In this document: piece after piece, positions 62,471-64,000 of the stretch | Numbering within the stretch: the first letter of the stretch is position 1 | Layout: every line of letters starts with the position of its first letter | Assembly (NCBI RefSeq): GCF_007679035.1 | Contig: NZ_VEFR01000001.1 | Span: forward strand, 310,001 to 374,000 | Direction: 5' to 3' | Origin: Agrococcus jejuensis | GTDB taxonomy: Bacteria; Actinomycetota; Actinomycetes; Actinomycetales; Microbacteriaceae | DNA: 64,000 nt | Notes under the pieces: model-generated | What the model saw: the letters and a program-made list of their open reading frames with translations, nothing else | Database searches by the model: none | Told to the model about the DNA's origin: nothing | Made by a program: the position numbers and the translations under genes

Positions 62471-64000
62471 GCGTCGCCCGCGTCGTCGTGGAGTCGCGGC
62501 TGCCGCAGCTGGATCGCCTCTTCGACTTCCGCGCCGACGACGACGTGATGCCCGGCGTGCGCGTGCGCGTGCCGTTCGGCGGTCGCATGCTGCCCGGCTT
62601 CGTCGTGGAGGTCGCCGAGGAGAGCGAGTTCGGCGGCGAGCTGCACCGCGTCGAGCGGATGCTGTCGCCCGTGCCGGTGCTGCAGCCCGAGGTGTGGGCG
62701 CTCGCCCGCGCCGTCGCCGACCGCGCGGCCGGATCGGCGGTCGACGTGCTGCGCGTCGCGATCCCCGGCAGGCAGGCGCGGCCGGAGACGGCCTGGCTCA
62801 AGGCCGAGCGGGCGCCTGCCACGCCGCCGGAGCCCGGGGAGAGCGTGGCTCCGGACCTCGTCGAGCGGCGCGGCCGCGTCGCGCTGCGATCGGAGCCCGG
62901 CGTGGTCGCGGTGGGCGAGGGCGACGACGTGCGCTGGGTCGGCCGCTGGGCCGTGGAGCTCGCGGGCCTCGCCCGCGATGCGCTCGCGCGCGGCGAGCAG
63001 GCCATCCTCGTCGTGCCCGACCACCGTGAGCAGCGGCAGCTCGTCGCGGCGCTCGAGGCCGTCGTCGGGGACCGCGTCGTCGAGCTCGACGCCCGACAGT
63101 CGAACCCCGACCGGTACCGCGGATTCCTGCGCGCGCTCGACGGCGGGCCCGTCGCGATCGTCGGACCGCGCAGCGCCGTCTACGCACCCGCCGCGAACCT
63201 CGGCCTGCTCGCGGTGTGGGACGACGGCGACCCGCTGCACGTCGAGCCCCTGTCGCCGTACGCGACCACACGGGACGTCGCGCTCGTACGCCAGCAGCAG
63301 TCCGGATGCGCGCTCGTGCTCGCCGGTCACGCGCGATCGACGGAGGCGCAGCGGCTCGTGGAGCTCGGCTTCCTCGAGGCCGTCGTGCGCGGACGCCCGC
63401 CGCGCACGCTGCCGGCAGCCCTCCAGCAGGGCCAGCACGGGCGCATCCCCGCCATGGCGTTCCAGGTGGCGAAGGAGGCGATCGCGCACGGCCCCGTGCT
63501 CGTGCAGGTCGCCCGTCCCGGCCACGCGCCCGCGCTCGCATGCTCGACCTGCGGGGAGCGCGCTCGCTGCCGACGCTGCCAGGGGCCGCTGCGCCGCGCG
63601 CGCGCCGACGCGTCGCCGTCGTGCGCGTGGTGCGGTGCCGTGCACGCCGCCTGGGCGTGCGCCTCGTGCGGCGGTCGCACGCTGACGGAGCTCGGCCGCG
63701 GCTCGGTGCGCACCGCCGACGAGCTCGGCCGCGCGTTCCCGAACATCCCGGTCGTCGTCGCCGACGGCCAGCACGAGCGCCTCGAGGTCGACGACCAGCC
63801 GCGCCTCGTCGTGGCGACGCGGGGTGCCGAGCCCGTCGCGGCCGGCGGCTACCGTGCCGTGCTGCTGCTCGACGGCGAGCGCCTGCTCGCGCGCGAGAGC
63901 CTGCGCGTCGCCGAGGACGCCGTCCGCGCCTGGTCGAGCGCCCGCGCGCTCGCCCGCGACGACGCCACGATCGTGCTCACGGGTGCCGTCGGCCGGGTCG
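62467..64000 (+). CDS. priA: Probable replication restart protein PriA (partial, helicase motifs degenerate)
   Basis: The first 511 codons are present; the gene runs off the window. The N-terminal 3'-DNA-binding domain ([21 protein letters not shown]) is clear. The zinc region has four Cys pairs: 359/362, 368/371, 386/389 and 398/401. There is no Walker A, and the DEAH box position reads VWDDGD, so helicase activity is unlikely. This is the known actinobacterial form, listed as probably not a helicase. It overlaps metK (ATGA). Confidence 0.92.
   Translation, partial: MSVARVVVESRLPQLDRLFDFRADDDVMPGVRVRVPFGGRMLPGFVVEVAEESEFGGELHRVERMLSPVPVLQPEVWALARAVADRAAGSAVDVLRVAIPGRQARPETAWLKAERAPATPPEPGESVAPDLVERRGRVALRSEPGVVAVGEGDDVRWVGRWAVELAGLARDALARGEQAILVVPDHREQRQLVAALEAVVGDRVVELDARQSNPDRYRGFLRALDGGPVAIVGPRSAVYAPAANLGLLAVWDDGDPLHVEPLSPYATTRDVALVRQQQSGCALVLAGHARSTEAQRLVELGFLEAVVRGRPPRTLPAALQQGQHGRIPAMAFQVAKEAIAHGPVLVQVARPGHAPALACSTCGERARCRRCQGPLRRARADASPSCAWCGAVHAAWACASCGGRTLTELGRGSVRTADELGRAFPNIPVVVADGQHERLEVDDQPRLVVATRGAEPVAAGGYRAVLLLDGERLLARESLRVAEDAVRAWSSARALARDDATIVLTGAVGRV

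Overview
The window is GC-rich (most codons end in G or C), uses many GTG starts, and is tightly packed with stop-start overlaps such as ATGA, GTGA and TGATG. Gene content and order point to a high-GC actinobacterium, most likely of the family Microbacteriaceae. Supporting features are a DUF3000 gene next to RNase D, an actinobacterial integration host factor domain, a PriA without helicase motifs, a GICFGNQ-type CarA, a PyrR-controlled pyr operon, and TAGNNT-type -10 boxes. There are no phage, insertion-sequence, plasmid or CRISPR features. The genus is not assigned.

Layout. 1-6.2 kb: the end of a membrane protein gene, aconitase (acnA) behind a palindrome-bearing promoter, and a three-gene cassette of an SPFH protein, a double zinc-ribbon membrane protein and a small membrane protein. 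6.2-16.3 kb: NAD(P)H-hydrate dehydratase, then a leftward block (methyltransferase, fadB-like, fadA, RNase D, DUF3000). A compact divergent promoter separates that block from an alpha/beta hydrolase, which converges with sufE and a rhodanese. 16.4-20.1 kb: zapE, nhaA, and amtB behind a GlnR-like box. 20.1-21.6 kb: a small conserved gene and a four-tRNA cluster (Val, Gly, Cys, Val) whose two valine tRNAs and terminators form an inverted pair. 21.6-25.5 kb: an MFS transporter, thrS and a HIT-family gene. 25.5-26.7 kb: a lipoprotein and a two-helix membrane protein, divergently arranged. 26.8-35.1 kb: yebC, ruvCAB, yajC-secD-secF and relA. 35.1-39.3 kb: an AbiEi-like gene, DUF349, a membrane-anchored cyclophilin and rarA. 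39.3-40.3 kb: rpsD behind a structured leader, and a tiny membrane protein. 40.4-50.2 kb: alaS, ruvX, mltG, the shikimate genes aroE-C-K-B-Q, efp and nusB. 50.3-64 kb: the pyrimidine operon pyrR-pyrB-pyrC-(membrane gene)-carA-carB-pyrF, then mihF-gmk (fused), rpoZ, coaBC, metK and the start of priA.

Most of the window is core metabolism and information processing. Five shikimate genes lie head to tail behind the AlaRS/Holliday resolvase/MltG genes. The whole de novo UMP route up to OMP decarboxylase, except dihydroorotate dehydrogenase and orotate phosphoribosyltransferase, sits behind a PyrR-binding RNA hairpin. RuvABC and the Sec accessory proteins lie side by side as in other actinobacteria.

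The least ordinary items are: a 46-bp imperfect direct duplication across the pyrC/next-gene junction that creates a chimeric 19-codon minigene with translational coupling on both sides; a family of promoters with a TANNNT box 6-7 nt before an ATG or GTG (predicted leaderless mRNAs), including a divergent pair in 22 bp; the SPFH/zinc-ribbon/TM cassette; the mIHF-guanylate kinase fusion; and an acidic insertion in RarA. Long open frames antisense to real genes were treated as GC-rich shadows. No stretch over 300 bp lacks a gene; the longest gaps are in the tRNA region.
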